Source of the DNA: Cryptomeria japonica
Lineage: Eukaryota > Streptophyta > Pinopsida > Cupressales > Cupressaceae
Direction: 5' to 3'
DNA: 64,000 bases
NCBI RefSeq assembly: GCF_030272615.1
Contig: NC_081409.1
Span: 245,504,502 to 245,568,501, forward strand
Of the stretch, positions 1 through 11,480 are shown in pieces (the first letter of the stretch is position 1; every line of letters begins with the position of its first letter). The notes below the pieces were generated by a model that saw nothing but the letters and a program-made list of their open reading frames with translations, searched no databases and was not told the origin of the DNA. The translations under genes were made by a program, and so were the position numbers.

Positions 1-3000
1 GTTGAGTGGATAGGGAGGTAGCCTTGTTGATCTGCTCTTGGACGAAGGACAAGTGTGGAATGAATAAGGTTTGAAGAGTCATAATGTCCATCCTTATTTT
101 GTGCTCTTCATTCCTAAGTTCCAATTGTTGAGCCATGAGCTTTTGTAACTTTGTATAGAAATGCTGAATAGAATTTGGCTCAGTGGTCAACTTATTTGAG
201 AGATCGGTGATCTCTTTCTCAATCACTTCTATTTTATTTTTGATATCTTTAATGAATAAAGAGAATGTATAGAGTTTCTGAAATAAATAAAGAATGTGCT
301 TGAGTTGAGAGGACAAATCAGCAATAAATTTGACAAGTTTTACTTTGCCAATAGCAATGGCTTTCTATACCTCTTCAATCATTTTAGTAGTGAGCTCTTT
401 GTCCTTCAATTTGCTCAAATATTCAGATGCATCTACTCCAGATGTCTCTATTTTAGTTAGGAGTTCATCCAGTTGAATATGGATGGCTGCATCTTTTGTC
501 ACTGTAGCTTCAGGTAGCATATCTGTTAATAGTGTTTTACCTTCTAAAGTACTTTGTTTTTCTTTTGAATAGCCATTTGTTTTTCCTGTTCTGCTTTGGC
601 TTTGTATAGTTCACTGAATTCAATGATTGCTTGCCCTTTTAATTTGGATATGTCTACATTTGGCAACACTATTGGTTTTGACAAATCTAATTTGAAACTA
701 TGCTTTTTCATTTTCTTTTCTTTAGTTTTCACCAGTTGAACTAATACAATGGCTTGGGAGGCTTGTTGACCCTCAGTAGGTTGCTTGGTAGAGGCAACAC
801 TTTTATCAATTTCTTTAACCTCTGATGTAGCCTTCGGTGAATCCTTGCTCGGGGTCTCAGTTGTAACATTTTCAGTACTTGAAGGAGCTTGAGAAGTCTG
901 TTCCTCGGTGGCTTGAGAAGTAGCTTCTCCTTCTGTAGACTTGTGATCCTCTGTTCCTTGTTCAGTATCTTGAGGGGCCTTGGTTGAAACAGGTTGAGTG
1001 ACTGGAGGATAGGGCTGAACTTGTTCCAAAACTGACTCACTAGATACCAGTTTGGCATATGCATTCCCTTCTATCATTTCCTGTTCTTGTGCCTCGGTGT
1101 CCATGATATCCTCATCAATTTGTATAGTGTCAGCAGGGTCTTGCTCGGTGATATCAGGATCTTGCTCGGAGACATCAACTATTTCAACTTCAACTTGCTC
1201 ACCATCATTCTTGATTCGAAATATTTCCTGCCATTTTTCCTTGGTCTCATTCTCTACATCCAAATAAAGGCCATTCATCAATTTCAAGGCTCTTTGCTTG
1301 ACTAGGAAGTTTGTGTGGTAGTTTTTCAGATGTTCATTGATCTCATCTACCGACATGTCTGGAAAGAGATGTACCAAACTTCTTTCTCTCATCTATTTCT
1401 TGAAGTCCATAGCATACTTCCTCTTGTTATCAATATGCAAATACAATTCTTTTGGAAGAGAATTAGTTACTTCCAATGGGACCAATCAGAATTTTAGAAG
1501 TGTGCAGATGACAACTTCTTCTATTTGTCTCTTTTCATCATCATTTCTGCATTCATTCTTAACATATCTAAATGATCCAAATCCACCATATTGTTTCAGG
1601 TTAGCACAAAAGTTATCAACGCTATGTACATCTTCCTTTTGTCTCTTAACAATCTAAAATTTGCTTGCATCTTCAGATTCGGTGTCACTAGACTCTTTAG
1701 TCAAAATGAGTCTCCGAGTAGATTTCTTATAAGTTTTTGTTACCTTTGGTGCAGCAACATTTTTTGGTTTCCTACTCGGTGATGCTGCAGATGATCTTGT
1801 GTTTGGGCGCTTTACTGAAGGAGTCGGTGATACCTTTGATGTATCTTGTTTCTTCCTTTTCAAAACTTTCCCTTTAGGCAACTCGGTGCTCAATGTAATA
1901 GCTACCTCTTGGGTTTCAGATTCCTCCTCGGTGATGACTAGAGTGCCCTTGACAGGTGTGGAGGAAGAACCTTCTCCAAATTTCTCCGTTAATTCCTTGA
2001 TCATTTTTGTTGCTTTCCTTGTAGCCTTGGGTACTACAATACTCATCTTAACTTTCTCTTTAACTTCTTCATATGTACCGTATCTCAGCTCAGTAGCATG
2101 CCTTGGTAGTGCAAGAAAAGCATCCATTTGTTGTTGTGTGATGTCAAAATCAATCTCATAACCCATAGGTGGCAAAGATTGAGTTCTCAGTTCCACGACA
2201 TTAACATAGCAGTAGTCAGTGTCTACTTCAAAGCATATGTCATGTTTGTATTTCTCTACTAGCTGGGGTGGAATTCTATACCTGTTATGCATCTTTTCTT
2301 GAAACTTGCTAAAGTAATCATCCATAATATCATTGAAGTTATCACCTAGCTGTTTGATGAAGTCATTGATTTGATGGGTGATTGGTTGGTGTAGCTCCCA
2401 AACTACATTACCGACTGATGGAAATAATTTCTCAAAATAGAAAAACATGCATACCATAAGTGATCCAAACTTCAGTGTGTTAGATAAGTTCTTCTTCTTT
2501 GGCTTCCTTATGGTGTTTAGATTCTCAAACAAAAATTTCAACAATACTTCGCATAGATCAATTTTCATTCCTTTCTTCACAATTTTATATGCTAAATCGA
2601 CTGTTGCACAGGGTACACTGTTTTCCCTTGCCGATTGAAAGAAACAATAATCTATGACTCTAATTACAAACTTTAGCTCTGCATCTGTGACATTGTTCAG
2701 TTTCAATCCACTGCAATCAGATTCAACTCCGGTTAAAGAGACCAATTCCTTTTGTGATATCATTTTCTGAGCTTAAGCATGATAAAAAATAGGGTAATTG
2801 GTGATCAAATGAATGATTTCCTTGGTGATTTTGAATGGTTGCTCCTCTAACCACATGAAATCATCATGAACTCTACTCAAAACAAACTTGACCCATTGGG
2901 GTTTGAAGACACGGGGATAGGTTAGGGCTTCGGTCAATCCCTTGATTTTAATGTGTTCATACTTGCTATCCAATTTCCCATCAGTACACAATTCATCATA

Positions 3001-3258
3001 TGTGTCCTTGATCTCAACACGACCTAGTTCCTCAACACGACACTTAGTGAAGAATCTGACATCCTCAACTAGTAAAACCCTATCTGGAATGAGTGAAAAT
3101 GTAATTTTATCATCCGGTTCAGATGCTACTTTGGGAGTTAGAGAGTATTTAAGTGAGGGCTTTTCAATGTTCACAATAGCAATGGGCTTCTGGATCTTAG
3201 GTGCCATTTCAAATTTCGGATAATCACTTAACAAAATATCCTTAGGGTTTGAAAACAT
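1..3258 (-). pseudogene. Orphan ORF2 of element A, about 1086+ codons, unknown function
   Basis: The reading starts at MFSNPKDILL (3258) and keeps one frame to about 550. In-frame stops lie near 2775, 1653, 1488 and 1395. A frameshift in an A-rich run near 550-570 follows, after which the frame resumes (KTLLTDMLPEATVTKD) with one stop near 370 and leaves the window. N-terminal third: conserved block with FVLSRVHDDFMWLE. Middle: lysine/arginine-rich, NLS-like stretch (VLKRKKQ...SRKPKNVAAPK), then a block with ETKEKWQEIF. C-terminal part: acidic Glu/Gln/Thr-rich linker followed by a long predicted coiled coil. Every block has a counterpart in the same order in the ORF2 of element G. It starts 546 nt after the gag stop, so spliced or internal initiation would be needed. 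I recognise no known family; a nuclear or nucleic-acid-binding role is only a guess from the basic stretch. Confidence 0.75.
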
Positions 3259-3803
3259 TTAAATGGTAGATGCTTTCCACTTAACAAATATAAAACTGAT
3301 ATTCACAACTGATATGATCGGTAAACTAGCTTGACAATGCGTTGGGATTGATGTAAATACCTTGAATTTCGCTTCGAAGGAGGTTTGATCGCCTTTGAAT
3401 CGCTTTGCTTTGCTTTCTTGAAAACTTGGTAAGTGTAAAATGACCGCACAAAAGCTTTAAGTACACAATATACCTTATCGGGCTTCGTGTAGTTAGGTTA
3501 GAAAACATTAAATGCACTTGGTACCACTTCCCTTTTATGCTTTTACCGAGTAGCCAGACTTCCTATATTTACTGACTAGACAGGCTTCCAAAAGACTTGA
3601 TAAAAATTTCAAATTTTCTAATGCATCTTTAGCTATGCAGATTTTGAATTAAGTACATGATAAAATAGGAACTGTTAAGATTTAACCTTTGAGAGAATGC
3701 AGTCCCTTCATACCTTCACTGATTAATTTGGAATAGGTGCACCTAACTCGGTAGGTAAGGTGCTTTCTTCATTTGACACAATTTCCTTCTTTTTCCAAAT
3801 CAT
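3259..3803 (-). other. Gag-ORF2 spacer of element A
   Basis: A 545 bp stretch between the gag stop and the ORF2 start with no supported reading frame. The equivalent spacer in element G is 340 bp. If ORF2 is expressed from the genomic RNA, the splice acceptor or internal start must lie here; I cannot point to one with confidence. Confidence 0.4.
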
Positions 3804-5072
3804 CTATAATTTGCCTTTTATTTCCTCAGTGTCTCCTCTAGGTTGATCCCTGCAATCTCTAGCCGAGTGTCCAACTTTGTGACAATGAAAACATGCCATA
3901 CTAGGATCTCTCCATGATCTTCGGTTGTTCATTCCAAACCTTATAAAGCAGTTGACACTTATATGTCCATATCTTCCACAACATTCACACCATATCCTTG
4001 TATTGTAATCCCATGGTACTGCAACATAGTGTCGGTTAGGATCTGTGTGAGTTCGATAGCCTCTAGTATTTGCTCGGTGTGCAGACCACATATAGCTTCT
4101 ATCTAAACAAGCACTTCTCGGTACTATGTCCATATCTATTGTAGTTTTTACAAAACCCTTTGAATTTTTCCTTCTAATAATTGCTAATAGACTTTGTCCT
4201 ACATTGGTTAGATGTGTGACCATATTTATTGCAATTGTAACAATAACCATTAGACCTAACGACATTCGTTTGCTTACCTTTTCTGCTTTGGCACAAGCTG
4301 GTAGTATGTCCTTGTTTTCCACAGTAGTTGCAAATAGGCTTCCTTCCTTTAATGTTCTTCTTGTTTCTAGCTTGCTTTGATGATTCTCCTCTCTCAGTGG
4401 TGTGGATTCCCTTCTCGGTAGAGTCTTTTCCTTTGTACTGAGTCTTGCATTTTTGTTGGGTCTTTTTGTATTAAGTTGCTCATCCAACATCTTTGATGCT
4501 TCATAACTCTTCTTCAATGTTTCTTTGGATTTCTTCTCTGTTTCAAGTTCATCAGTCAATCTTGATAATTCAAGTTTCAGTGCTTGATTCTCATTATCCT
4601 TCAGATTTGCTTCATGATGTGCATAACCCAATTGATCTGATATATTTTGTTGAATCCCACTCAACCTTGTGATTTCATCATTCTTTTCAGATACTAATGC
4701 TTCAAGATGTTGTTTTTCTCTTCCTAGATCTCTTACTTTATCCTCGGTTGTCCTCAATGCATCAAGATTTTCAGTCATCTGTGTGCTGAAATGTTCATGT
4801 TCTCTTTTCATTTCTTTTAGCTGATCAGTTAGTGCTTTGTTCTTTTCTTTCAGTTCTCCAATCATCTCTTCAGTCTATTCAGATATATTGTTCTTAGATG
4901 ATGTCTCAATTTGTTCCACTAACTCTTGAGAGTCCTACAAATCATGAGACAATCTTCTTCTAACTTTCAATGATTTTTGCAGTTGTCTTTGCATGTCTGC
5001 AATCACTTGATTAGCATGATCCAACTCTTCTTGCAAATAAACAATTTTCTGAGATTGTTTATATCCTTCCAT
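3804..5072 (-). pseudogene. gag: gag of element A (coiled coil plus five CCHC-type knuckles)
   Basis: The first plausible ATG after the PBS is at 5072 (MEGYKQSQKIVYLQEEL). In-frame stops occur at 4935-4937 and near 4875. Residues encoded from about 5070 to 4480 form a heptad-rich coiled coil. Zinc knuckles follow: two intact CX2CX4HX4C boxes in a shifted frame at about 4340-4190 (CNYCGKQGHTTSLC, CYNCNKYGHTSNQC), a third with Cys to Tyr (CKNYNRYGHSTEKC), then back in the original frame CECCGRYGHISVNC and CFHCHKVGHSARDC near 3980-3850. Two compensating frameshifts (about 4370 and 4100) therefore separate the blocks. Nucleocapsid RNA binding is the expected role of the knuckles. No protease follows. 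Confidence 0.8.
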
Positions 5073-5120
5073 TGATAAGATCTTTTTCTTTAGGCTGTTA
5101 AACCCTTTTCCAAGATTGAA

Positions 5121-5132
5121 GCTCTGATACCA
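5121..5132 (-). other. Primer-binding site of element A (initiator tRNA-Met)
   Basis: The minus strand reads TGGTATCAGAGC two bases after the LTR end (CTAACA). This is the complement of the 3' end of plant initiator tRNA-Met and fixes the element's orientation and 5' LTR boundary. Confidence 0.92.
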
Positions 5133-5134
5133 AT

Positions 5135-6284
5135 TGTTAGGCCCAATATGGAAAGCTAATGTACTGAGAGGGGAGGGGTGAATTAGTACTTCAAATCCTT
5201 TCTTGAGCAATAACTTTACTATTAAGCACAAACCAAGAACTGTTGTAACATAACATAAAGCTAAAACAAATAAATAACAATCATACATGATTCACTCCAT
5301 AACACATATATTTTGGTTACGCAGAAACTCTTGGTTAGAGAGAAAAACTATGGTGGGGATGGCACCCACAACTTCACTACTGCTATAATAAAGGGTGCTC
5401 AGTTAGAGCTACATGTTTAGCTATTTCTGATAGCTTACCCTGTTAGGAGTATCAAGATCTTTAGATCTACCTTGCTAAAGGATTTTACAACACTTAAACT
5501 AATTGCTGCACCTGGTTAAAGGCTTTACAATTTATAGACTTTGTTAGAGTCTTTTACCCTGTTAAAGGTTTCTCTTACAACTCAAAATATTACAATACAA
5601 TATTACAAATATCTACAACTTCACATCTGAAATGTTATAGCATATTCTATGTGCTCAAAATGAGATTACCTTGCTTATAGCATACCTCAGTAATCCATAA
5701 AGTAACTCGGTAAACCCTTCTGTTTACTCTGTTCCTTGACTGTTCTCTGAAATCCTTCTCGGTGACCTCCGTGTCTCTAACAGTCATAATACTTAGTGCT
5801 TCCTTATCTATTACACATGTCTTGCTTCATACACCTCTTATATCTGATCCTTAATTCATGTTGTATAAATAGATCTCTTATGTCGGTGATTTGTTCATGC
5901 TTCGATCTTACAAACATGATTTATCAAATGAATAACCATACAAAATATTTCATTGGATAGATGACCTCAAAATCATACAAAATCTTTAAGGTGCAATTTC
6001 CTAAGTGATAACGGTTCTTTGTTCCTCGATCTTGTAACACATTTCCAAACATGTGTCCAGGTTCAATGAATCTGGTAACATGTTTCACTCGGTGTATATC
6101 AACTCGGTGTATCATTTTTGCTACTCAGTAGATAGCTCAGTCTATACTAAGCTCTGTGACTACTTTCTTTTATTACCGACTGCTCTGTGCTTACCGACTG
6201 AATATTTCGGTAGTAGTAACGGACTAGAGTATATATAGAATGACTTTGGACATAAAACTAATGGCAACTTAGTACGTAGTAACA
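5135..6284 (-). repeat. LTR of element A (1150 bp)
   Basis: On the minus strand it starts TGTTACTACG (6284) and ends CTAACA (5135), directly followed by the PBS. The upstream side (6285 onward) is a purine-rich PPT (AAAAGGGGAGAT on minus), the usual 3' LTR context. One LTR thus has a PBS on one side and a PPT on the other. It contains several CTCGGTG motifs (5758, 6087, 6104) and TACCGACTG boxes (about 6175-6200). An AT-rich TATA candidate lies near 5866-5876. Confidence 0.82.
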
Positions 6285-6526
6285 ATCTCCCCTTTTGACA
6301 TTAGTTGAGATGTTTGACAAAACTTCTTTCAAAGTCATAACTCAAAAATATATATACTTACAAAATTTGACTAATCATACAGTATATACATTTGTCAATA
6401 AAATAGTATATTCAGATATACTCCCCTTATCAATATACTGTACAAAACTCTGATTATGCATGCATTGTGATCAATATTCTGTATTAACTGCTCTTGTCCT
6501 TTGCTCTTTGATTACTGCTCTTGTTT
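6285..6526 (-). mobile_element. PPT and truncated 3' internal end of a second element-A copy
   Basis: The minus strand carries AAAAGGGGAGAT directly before the LTR start, as at the 3' LTR of element G (GGGGGAGAT before TGTTGG). The next 230 bp resemble in layout the 3' untranslated end of G, including a second CTCCCC-type tract near 6421. The piece stops abruptly at 6526 against the truncated LTR of element B, so it is a deletion remnant. Confidence 0.65.
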
Positions 6527-6637
6527 TTAGACTTGTTTTTGGTTGATTAACACTAATGTTTGTCTTTGTTTCTTGTGTTTTTGTGTGTTATACGACCATA
6601 GGCTTTTGTCTAACATTGTCCATTTTACAGAGCATCA
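6527..6637 (+). repeat. Truncated 5' LTR of element B (last 111 bp)
   Basis: It matches 28117-28227, the end of the 3' LTR, base for base apart from three visible substitutions (near 6555, 6599 and 6628). Homology begins abruptly at TTAGACTTG and ends at GAGCATCA just before the PBS. The remaining 1.3 kb of LTR is missing, replaced by element A-family sequence. The window therefore holds no full LTR pair for dating B. Confidence 0.9.
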
Positions 6638-6639
6638 TT

Positions 6640-6660
6640 TGGTGAACCCGACGTGAATCC
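6640..6660 (+). other. Primer-binding site of element B
   Basis: TGGTGAACCCGACGTGAATCC starts two bases after the LTR end. A closely related site (TGGTGAACCTGACTCC) follows the LTR of element E on the opposite strand, so the two families probably use the same primer. I could not assign the tRNA from memory. Confidence 0.7.
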
Positions 6661-9271
6661 AACAACATTGTTTTTAACAAACTAACTTTTGGACTATTTA
6701 TCTTGACACACAGGTCGCGCTTTGGCATTTTTGTTCACGCTTTAGCACTATTGAAATTTGATCTTTTAGTGCTATTTTTTTTACAATAGCGCTATTGTCT
6801 CAAATTTAGTGCTATTGCCCATGCTATAGCGCTTTTGATTATTGTTGTCTAAGTCTTATTCTTTAGCGCTTTCATCTATGTTTTCCCACGTTTGTGTTAA
6901 GTAGCGCTTTTGTTTTTACACAGAGTAGCGCTATTGTAACAGAACGTTGTAAAAAAGGCCATGTAACTGATAAAATAATTTTTCTTAGGCTTGTGGAAGC
7001 CCACCATAGGTTCGGATTTTACTAACTTTTCGCTTCATGTGTAGGTTTTAAAACTAACTCCTTTTTTTTTTTTTTTTGGCTTAAAATCAAAAACACTTCA
7101 TCTAGTGCTCTAAAAATCACAACAAATTTTATTTACTTGAAAGTTAGGAAACAAATCTCTATTTTGGTGCTTAAAACAAGACAAGACAAATCTCATTTCT
7201 TGCATCAAATTTAAGAAAATTCACAATCAACACTTCAATTTTTGTCCAAATAAAAAGAACAATCAACTTGTCTTATTTTGCAAAATGATTTACTTCATGC
7301 ATATGTGTTTCAATTTCAGTTGACCAGGATTTCAATTTCCTAGTTTACTCAAACATATTGCCTTTGAAGTTAAAAAAAACATCATGGTTGTTGGAGAAAC
7401 AGCTCCAATTAGATAGAACATCATTGCAATGACAAGTTAAAAAGAACAAGTGTATTTTATGTTTGGCACACTTGTGCAAAAGAGTTTGTCGCGCGGTCCT
7501 ACTTCTAACACACACTATCCTCTCCCTTGGCTTTCGTGGTCCTAGGTGCAAGAGAAAAGTGTTAGTAACACTCAAATTTTATCTTTTTAAGAGAGGCCTG
7601 CCAAGAGACACATCACTCTTGGGAACAACCTCGCGCGGTAAATCCTTCGAGCCGCTATAGAAATTAGGTGAGAGCAAAAGCTATAGCCTTGGGTATAGTT
7701 GTTCCTATAGTGTAACTTACCGAAAGGACAAATGGGATCCACCACATGTTACAAGGCTCTTAAGTGAGTCATTGCAGAATGAACTTATGTCCAAAAACAT
7801 CAAAAATTACTAAACACCTTTAAGTAGTAGCCCGCCCGCTCTATTGATTGAGGATATTTGTGAGAAGTTCAGTGCAAGAGCATAGATGGTTTTTCTCCCA
7901 AGATACTCACCATACATATTTCCTTGAGTAGAAACATATCTTTTTGAAAGGTTACTTGTAGCCCGATAAAAGTGGTGACTCCCCCATCATAGGGATCATC
8001 TATGTGTTATGCTCACGCAAGGCTTAGTATATCACATCCTTACCTGCCACAGAAGGATTCATAAGGTATGTAGTGCCAAAGTCTAAGAAATATCAAGATG
8101 TGGGCTGAAATTATTGCAACTGGCCATTTGACCTTAGGGATAAAGAGTGTTTGAAGTGTTTTCATTTTTTAGTCAAGACTAGTGCAAATTGAGCCGACTT
8201 CAGGCTTTGGAAAAACATCTAAAATACATTTGAAGGAAAGGGTCATAAAAAAATTCAAAGGATTGGGTTGATCTAGACCCACACCTATTTGTGCCTTTTG
8301 AGGCAACATTCTTGTGTTTGTGTGCTTGCTTTGTTTTCTTGTCAAAGAAAAATTAGAAAATCCAATTCCAAAAAAAGTATTCATCTGACACAAATATTTT
8401 CAAAAACACAAAAGATCAAAAACAAAGAGCAACAATCAAAAGTGTCAAACTATATGACCATTCTTTACATCTTGAGAAAGAAGAATCTTCATCAACACAT
8501 CAACTTGAAGAAAAGACCATTAAGCTCAAAGGATTTTATCAAAAGGAGGAAATTCTTCTTCTTAATAGACAAATCTTTGTCTCTCATAGAACCTTCTTAC
8601 GTCACATGCGTCTTTACCTTCAAGGGAAATCAAACGAGTTTGATCAAGAATCATTAAACCGTAGAGCTTTTACTCAATATAGAGCTTTGAGTTATCATCA
8701 AAATAAGGGAGGCAAGATCAATCATGCCTTCTTTCCAGATATTTGTATCACATATAACTCGGCTAGGGAAGAACCACCAACCCTTGAACAAGAAGAGGAA
8801 GAGTTTATTCCTTTTGTAACATGAAGTTTCTATTGAAGTTCACATCTCATCTATTATCATATTCACATGTCATCTAATCCATTCCAACTCTCAAAACATC
8901 AAGAGGTTTTTGTCCTAAGTTTTATTTCGATATTGCTTGAATCAAACACAAAACACATCACCTTTAGAATGTCTCTACATCTAGGATAAACTCATCCTAA
9001 GAGGCATTTCTACACAAGTTAAAACTAGTCTCTGAGCGTATCCTCTTATTACTAGGTAGTTGAGTCTGTAATATATCTCATATTTCTCTACACCTTATCA
9101 CATCAAACTTTGTCAATCCAACACGACAAGCAATTCAAGAAAGAACTTTGGTAACATCTACCTTTAGTGCTAGGGATCCGTATGCAAAGCACTTCCCCAA
9201 ACATCAATCTTTCATTTCATCACCAACTCATCATCATTTTCATCAAAATTCAACAAAAAATTGTAAACAAA
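6661..9271 (+). other. Long 5' leader of element B
   Basis: About 2.6 kb between PBS and gag ATG with no convincing gene. It holds the AGCGCT motif cluster (6715-6935), a poly-T run near 7063-7077, and a 72-codon open frame at 8606-8824 with an acidic tail (LEQEEEEF). That ORF is followed by a stop and has no recognisable domain; it could be a remnant of an upstream ORF as seen in some large Tat elements, but this is weak. Confidence 0.6.
6715..6935 (+). repeat. Cluster of TAGCGCTATTG-like motifs in the element B leader
   Basis: At least seven degenerate copies of TAG(C/T)GCT(A/T)TTG lie in 220 bp, including the perfect palindrome CAATAGCGCTATTG near 6785-6798. Spacing is irregular (about 15-45 bp), so this is not a simple tandem repeat. 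The matching cluster near the 3' LTR runs mainly in the opposite orientation. Confidence 0.75.
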
Positions 9272-11480
9272 ATGACTCATACTAGGTCCAGGTCTGGACA
9301 ACAAGAAATTGAAGAGGAAGAGGAGGAAAATATCAATGAATTCCAAGAAGCCCTTGGAGGAAATGTAAATGATGACAATCCAAGTACTCCTACTCCTGCA
9401 GGAATAGAAAGGGCACAACACAACCCTCTCTTTAATAAATTTTTTGACGAAATACTCAGGAGCAATGTCGATGCTCACTTTTTAAGACTTGCTCAAGAGG
9501 GGGCTAAACTACCCTCTGACTTTGATGTTGCACAAATAAGGCAAGCATCACAACACCAAAGTCATAATGAGGATGAAATAGGTCGAGATGACATTAGATA
9601 TAACCTTCATCAAGGTAATCCCTCACCTCCTCCTCCTCTAAATGAAATAGACATGTTGCGGCAGCAAGTCGAAAAACTCGCCCAACAACTTCATAGTGGT
9701 GTAAAAACCAATCAATTTTCACTCAATGACATTTTTCCCTATTCCTTTGATAGGAATCTTCATATGCCACATTTTCCGCGAGGGTTTGAAACACCCAAGT
9801 TTGAAAAGTACCGAGGAAAAGGAGATCTTCATGATCAGGTTAGAGAATTCCATTGAGCTTGCCTCGAAGTGGCATACGAGGATACATACCTAATGCAACT
9901 TTTTCCCCAAAGCTTGGGTTGAACAACCACATCATGGTTTTCCCAGTTACCAAGTGACATTAGGACATTTGAAGAACTTGTCCAAAAATTCCTAGGACAT
10001 TACTCACACAACATTGAACGTGATATCACCATGGCTGATCTATGTAACACTAAACAAAAACCAGGTGAGCTATTTTCAGTCTTTCTGCAACAATGGCATC
10101 AAATGTCTAGCAGACGTTCTCTTCAGTTACCTGAACAAGAACTAGTGGAAATATTTATTTCCAACTTAAATGATGAAATGAAATTTCACTGAGACGTAAA
10201 AGACACAGACTCTTTCAATGACATGATCACCAAAGGCTTAAAATGTGAAAAAGCTCTCATGAAAAAAGGGCTTATCAAAATATATAATGAGCCAAAGGAT
10301 GGCCCTCGCTCATGCTTCAATAGTGACAAGCCTAATTTCTCGAACAAAAACAAAAACTTCATCAATGACGAGGTTGTGGATGCAAGAACTATCAAAAGTG
10401 CACAACCTGTGGTTCGATTTGCAGGACAGAACCCCCCACTCAAGAATAACACAATTTCTCCTCCAAATCAAGGACGCAATACATCTCAAGAATGGCTCAA
10501 ACAGCGCCAGCAAAACTTTAAACCAAAACGAACATACACTCCCTTAGGGGAACCCATCAAAACAATGTTACGTCAGTTGGTTTCTCAAAATCTGGTTACC
10601 TTTCCCAAAACATCAAATTATGAACCTCAAGTCAAACATTCATGGTGGAGGGATACTGAACATTGCGATTTCCATCAAAGGAAAGGGCATAAGACAAGCA
10701 ATTGTCACAGATTGAAAGATCTTATTTAGGATCTTATTGATCGAGGTGAAATCAAAATCAAAGGACATGACCCAAAGACAACAAACAATGATCATCTCAT
10801 GTTTAAAAATCCACTTCCATCACAAGATCAAAGGGGTCCTTCCACTTCAGGGAGAAACACAGATACCACCTATTATACGCAAGCCATGAATAATTACACC
10901 GTGAATCACCTATAAGATGCCAGTGAACAAATTGCAACTATTACCATAAAAAATCCCTGCTCCACTTGCAATGTTGTTACACATCATGGAAAGATCACCA
11001 TAAAAGAAGCTCCACAAGGCACCCCATCTATCCCAAAGCACTATAACCTTGTAGAACAATTAGACAAAACACCCGCACTAATATCTATCTTAGAGCTATT
11101 GCGCCTATCTCCATCCCATAAAACAATCTTGGGTCAAGCTTTCCAAGAGGCATCAATCCCTGCAAACCTAAATATAGATCAGTTCCAAGCTATGGTTGGA
11201 AATCTAAGGTCATCACCTTGGCTCACTTTCTCTGAAAGTGACAACTCATCCTTCCAGCAACCTCACAATGCCTCACTCCACATTGAAGGGTTTATCAACC
11301 AACATAGGATCAAGTGAGTCCTGATCGATAATGGAGTAGGCCTGAATATCTATACGCTACAATTAGTCACAGCTTTGGGATATGCAATTGAATCAGTAGA
11401 TCCCCGCAAGAAGATCACAATCAAAGCCTATGATGATGCAGAGCGTTCATCCAAAGGAGCTATTGTGCTACCAATCTGAG
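9272..11480 (+). pseudogene. gag-PR: gag-protease region of element B
   Basis: The start is taken at ATG 9272 (MTHTRSRSGQQEIEEEEEEN), the first in-frame Met with a conserved-looking gag N-terminus. One frame runs to 11480 with about six in-frame stops (for example after VREFH at 9855, DLI at 10729, HRIK at 11317). A proline-rich spacer is followed by the gag core (FETPKFEKYRGKGDLHDQV; FEELVQKFLGHY), then YTPLGEP, then a degenerate CCHC-type box (CDFHQRKGHKTSNC, 10660-10710). A retroviral-type aspartic protease ends the region (VLIDNGVGLNIYTLQLV at about 11318-11370; the usual D-S/T-G is D-N-G). The C-terminal part of the protease linker is missing: sequence jumps at about 11480 to the G-patch region. 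Confidence 0.85.

Larger units (their letters stand above)
1..6284 (-). mobile_element. Element A: pol-less LTR retrotransposon (left part lies outside the window)
   Basis: Read on the minus strand, the order is 5' LTR (6284-5135), a PBS matching the initiator tRNA-Met end, a coiled-coil and zinc-knuckle gag (5072-3804), then one very long reading frame (3258 to beyond position 1). I find no protease, integrase, RT or RNase H motif, so the element would need proteins in trans. Element G at 51318-57906 has the same plan and homologous proteins. The 3' LTR must lie left of the window. The LTR termini (TGTTAC...CTAACA) and the iMet primer site fit a Ty1/copia-like ancestry, but without pol this is inference. 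Confidence 0.85.

Noticed and set aside
1052-2161. Plus-strand ORFs of 70-120 codons within the element A ORF2
   Set aside because: Shadows of the long minus-strand frame, which is conserved with element G while these are not.
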